DNA from: an alpha proteobacterium U9-1i
Lineage (GTDB): Bacteria; Pseudomonadota; Alphaproteobacteria; Caulobacterales; Aquidulcibacteraceae
Assembly: GCA_000974665.1 (NCBI GenBank)
Contig: BBSY01000004.1
Coordinates: 62,001 to 126,000, forward strand
DNA length: 64,000 nucleotides
Reading direction: 5' to 3'
Shown here: positions 62,259 through 64,000 of the stretch, one piece after another
How positions within the stretch are numbered: the stretch's first letter is position 1
Layout: every line of letters starts with the position of its first letter
Translations under genes and position numbers: made by a program
The notes under the pieces: model-generated
Database searches by the model: none
What the model was told of the DNA's origin: nothing
What the model saw: the letters and a program-made list of their open reading frames with translations, nothing else

Positions 62259-62876
62259 ATGTTTCAGGATCAGCGCTTTGCGACACCGGCGCGGGTTATG
62301 CTGATGCTCGATTCGATGCGCCACGCCGATCCCCTCCTGCCCGAGCGCCGGCGCGTTCAGATTCTTGACGCCGCACGCGCGTGCTTTGCTGCCCGCGGGC
62401 TGAGTCAGACCACCATAGAGGACATCTGCGCCGAAGCCCGCGTCAGCCCAGGTGCGCTCTACCGATATTTTGCCTCCAAGGCCGAGATCGTCGCTGCTTT
62501 GGCGCATGAAGCGCACGCCGAGGCCGATGCGCTGATCGCTCTCGACGATGATCCCGCGACCGTGCTCGACGCTCTCGCCCGCAACGCTCTGGGCCAAAAC
62601 GCCATGTTCAACGTGGCGCTTTGGGCCGAGGCGAGCCACGATCCACCGCTTGCCGGCGCCCTGGCGCAGCGTGACGCCCGCAACCAAACGACGCTTTCCA
62701 CCCTTGTTGGCAGCGTAGACGTGGCGCGCTTGTTGATCGTTGCGCTCGACGGCCTCGCGCAGCGGCGCGCGCTCAATCATCTCGATTTCGAAACGGCCTG
62801 CAGCCAATTCAGTGAATTTGCGCACACATTGTTGGGCGTTACCCGCCCCGATGCAGCAGAATCACGAACACGTTGA
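62259..62876 (+). CDS. TetR/AcrR-family regulator
   Basis: TetR-type protein of 205 residues with a clear helix-turn-helix (ILDAARACFAARGLSQTTIE, then VSPGALYRYFASK). The first in-frame ATG is at 62259, but ATG 62298, 62304 and 62316 are also possible; the last sits closest to the DNA-binding domain (MRHADPLLPERRR). It overlaps the end of the convergent MerC gene by 38 bases. Target genes unknown; no motif of the catabolic island occurs here. Confidence 0.85.
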   Translation: MFQDQRFATPARVMLMLDSMRHADPLLPERRRVQILDAARACFAARGLSQTTIEDICAEARVSPGALYRYFASKAEIVAALAHEAHAEADALIALDDDPATVLDALARNALGQNAMFNVALWAEASHDPPLAGALAQRDARNQTTLSTLVGSVDVARLLIVALDGLAQRRALNHLDFETACSQFSEFAHTLLGVTRPDAAESRTR

Positions 62877-63195
62877 AAGCGAAACACGCCACCGAGAGCC
62901 CAAAGAGCCAAGGAAACGGCTTCGGGCCATTACGGCGCGCGAGCACTTCCAAAGTCCCCCCGATCACAACCAAAGCGGCCGACAGGCTCAAAATCCAGAC
63001 TTCATGAGCGTGCAGCAATTGATGGAAGGCGTCTGCGGTAGTCGCAAGCAGCGCCGTCCCCGAGGTTACGCCCGAAACCCCGGCCGCCAGCATCGCGAGT
63101 ACCGGCATACCGCAGCAGAGCGCGTGCACGCCGACGACGGCCGCATGGGCCAAATGGGCCCGACGCCCTGCCCGCTCTGTGTTATGTTGTAACAT
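62839..63195 (-). CDS. MerC domain-containing protein
   Basis: Small membrane protein of about 118 residues with four hydrophobic segments and a Cys pair in HALCCGMPVLAMLAAG in the first, as in MerC-family metal-handling proteins. ATG 63195 (MLQHNTERAG) is chosen because upstream in-frame sequence looks non-coding. A Zur-like inverted repeat covers the start codon. In other bacteria, MerC-domain genes are often under zinc control, so a role in zinc handling is likelier than mercury resistance; no mer genes are nearby. Confidence 0.8.
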   Translation of the reverse strand: MLQHNTERAGRRAHLAHAAVVGVHALCCGMPVLAMLAAGVSGVTSGTALLATTADAFHQLLHAHEVWILSLSAALVVIGGTLEVLARRNGPKPFPWLFGLSVACFAFNVFVILLHRGG

Positions 63196-63198
63196 CAC
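63181..63198. promoter_or_regulatory. Zur-like inverted repeat at the MerC start
   Basis: GTTATGTTGTAACATCAC (63181-63198) holds ATGTT / AACAT arms, a two-base centre and matching outer GT/AC. It resembles the alphaproteobacterial Zur box built on ATGTTATAACAT. It overlaps the MerC ATG (63195-63193), where a bound repressor would block expression. Confidence 0.5.
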
Positions 63199-63357
63199 GT
63201 GCAACTTAGCGTTCCGCGCGAGGGGGTCAAGCGGCGCGCGCCGGTTTTTTGCCGTCGCATCTTCTGAGGACCGGGTGCTGTCACGAAGGGTTCGCACGTC
63301 CACCGCTTGCGGATTGCCGCGGCGCGGCGCAAAGGAAGCGGAAGAAGGTGAACGGCG

Positions 63358-63501
63358 ATGCTGAGCATCCTTGCGACAATCCGTGATTATCTCGTGGCGA
63401 TGGCGCTGGCGTGGATCGGCGTGTCGATGGAGCGCGTCGTCGAACGCGAGCCGGCGGCTAATGCGGCATGCGCGGAAGCAGCAGCGCCCTGCAACGACTG
63501 A
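63358..63501 (+). CDS. Small membrane-type protein (47 residues)
   Basis: Short frame starting MLSILATIRDYLVAMALAWI, with an amphipathic or membrane-like N-terminal segment and an Ala/Cys-rich tail (AACAEAAAPCND). An AAGGTG Shine-Dalgarno-like sequence lies seven bases before the ATG. It is below usual gene-finder cut-offs; codon use is like that of neighbours. No homologue can be named. Between it and the next gene (63637) about 135 bases hold no recognisable gene. Confidence 0.45.
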   Translation: MLSILATIRDYLVAMALAWIGVSMERVVEREPAANAACAEAAAPCND

Positions 63502-63636
63502 ATTCTTCGCAATTGAGTTGAAGTCAGCAGCCTTCTGGGGTGTTCGCCCTGGAAAGGCCCACTTTGTTCAGTTTTCGTTGACGACTAAGCTTAATCACGT
63601 GTTGACGCGCGTGAGCGCTTCGAGCGGGGGCGTATT

Positions 63637-64000
63637 GTGAAGGACGACGCAGCGATGGATCGCGCTTCGCCAGAGACGGAAACGTCAACCAACGCCCCAC
63701 GCGAGCCCGGCGCGATGATCGCGCGGCTTTCAATGGGTGTCGCGATCGTATGGATCGTCGGCGTCGGCGCGATCTCATTTGCGCTGCTTGGCGTTGCCGG
63801 CGTCGCCGCACTTGAGCCTGCACAGATTGGCGCGCTGGTCGCCGCGGCCATACTGCCAGCCTTGATGGCTGTATTCTCCGGGGCGGCCGCCCGCGAGGGC
63901 GCACGTGCCAGAGCCGAGGCTCAGCGTCTGGCCGACGCAGCCGACCGGTTGATGAACCCGGAGCAAAGCGCCGAGGAAGCCGCAAAAAAGCTCGCGAAGA
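63637..64000 (+). CDS. Two-helix membrane protein with coiled coil (partial)
   Basis: An open frame that runs off the right edge without a stop. GTG 63637 or ATG 63655 could start it. The visible 121 residues have two hydrophobic segments (about residues 36-58 and 65-88) followed by a helical, Ala/Glu/Arg-rich stretch (AREGARARAEAQRLADAADR) likely to form a coiled coil. The topology resembles polar or cell-division scaffolds, but no family is recognisable from the part shown. Confidence 0.6.
   Translation, partial: MKDDAAMDRASPETETSTNAPREPGAMIARLSMGVAIVWIVGVGAISFALLGVAGVAALEPAQIGALVAAAILPALMAVFSGAAAREGARARAEAQRLADAADRLMNPEQSAEEAAKKLAK

Noticed and set aside
1-64000. tRNA, rRNA, insertion sequences, integrases, CRISPR repeats
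   Set aside because: Both strands were read for cloverleaf-type sequence, transposase signatures and repeated spacers, and none was recognised.

Overview
The window reads as chromosomal DNA from a GC-rich alphaproteobacterium, most like the Caulobacterales/Hyphomonadaceae. The evidence is the two TonB-dependent receptors, the DivK-like receiver, the c-di-GMP and hybrid-kinase genes, TTAACCAT (CtrA-like) half-sites and a Zur-like box. No rRNA, tRNA, insertion sequence, phage gene or CRISPR array was seen. Gene density is very high, and most genes sit in tight operons with 4-base stop/start overlaps.

Bases 1-49,430 form one catabolic and redox island. It encodes five CaiB/BaiF CoA-transferase-family genes (one a double-domain fusion, one an alpha-methylacyl-CoA racemase, one 2-methylfumaryl-CoA-isomerase-like), four acyl-CoA dehydrogenases, two enoyl-CoA hydratases, a thiolase, an acyl-CoA ligase, an SDR, an APH-like kinase, two P450s with one ferredoxin, an aldehyde dehydrogenase, two zinc-independent MDR oxidoreductases, an EthD protein and two MFS transporters. 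A separate operon (20,019-31,055) encodes a TonB receptor, two quinohemoprotein dehydrogenases, a sulfatase, a formylglycine-generating enzyme and an SMP-30 lactonase. All of these carry export signals or anchors, so it looks like a periplasmic pathway for a sulfated alcohol. Between these lie all genes for coenzyme F420: cofE-cofD-cofC at 6,957-9,186 and the fused FO synthase fbiC plus the F420:NADPH reductase npdG at 37,285-40,337. An LLM-class oxidoreductase at 135-1,136 is a possible F420 user.

Ten copies of one 16-bp partly palindromic motif (TTGCAY-N4-GTGCAA-like) sit in the promoter gaps of this island, mostly 58-71 bases from a start codon, and none was noticed in the remaining 15 kb. 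They tie the F420 genes, the acyl-CoA genes, the P450s and the periplasmic operon into one probable regulon. The TetR-family gene at 17,847 lies inside the island and is the obvious candidate regulator. The growth substrate is not identifiable from sequence; the racemase, P450s and paired acyl-CoA dehydrogenases suggest a branched alicyclic or isoprenoid/steroid-like molecule.

Bases 49,495-64,000 are different in character: a large autotransporter, a methyltransferase, a CHASE4-GGDEF-EAL protein, a GNAT protein, a REC-GGDEF-EAL protein, a single receiver, a PAS hybrid histidine kinase, a second TetR regulator, a MerC protein with a Zur-like box, and two small or partial membrane-protein genes at the right edge.
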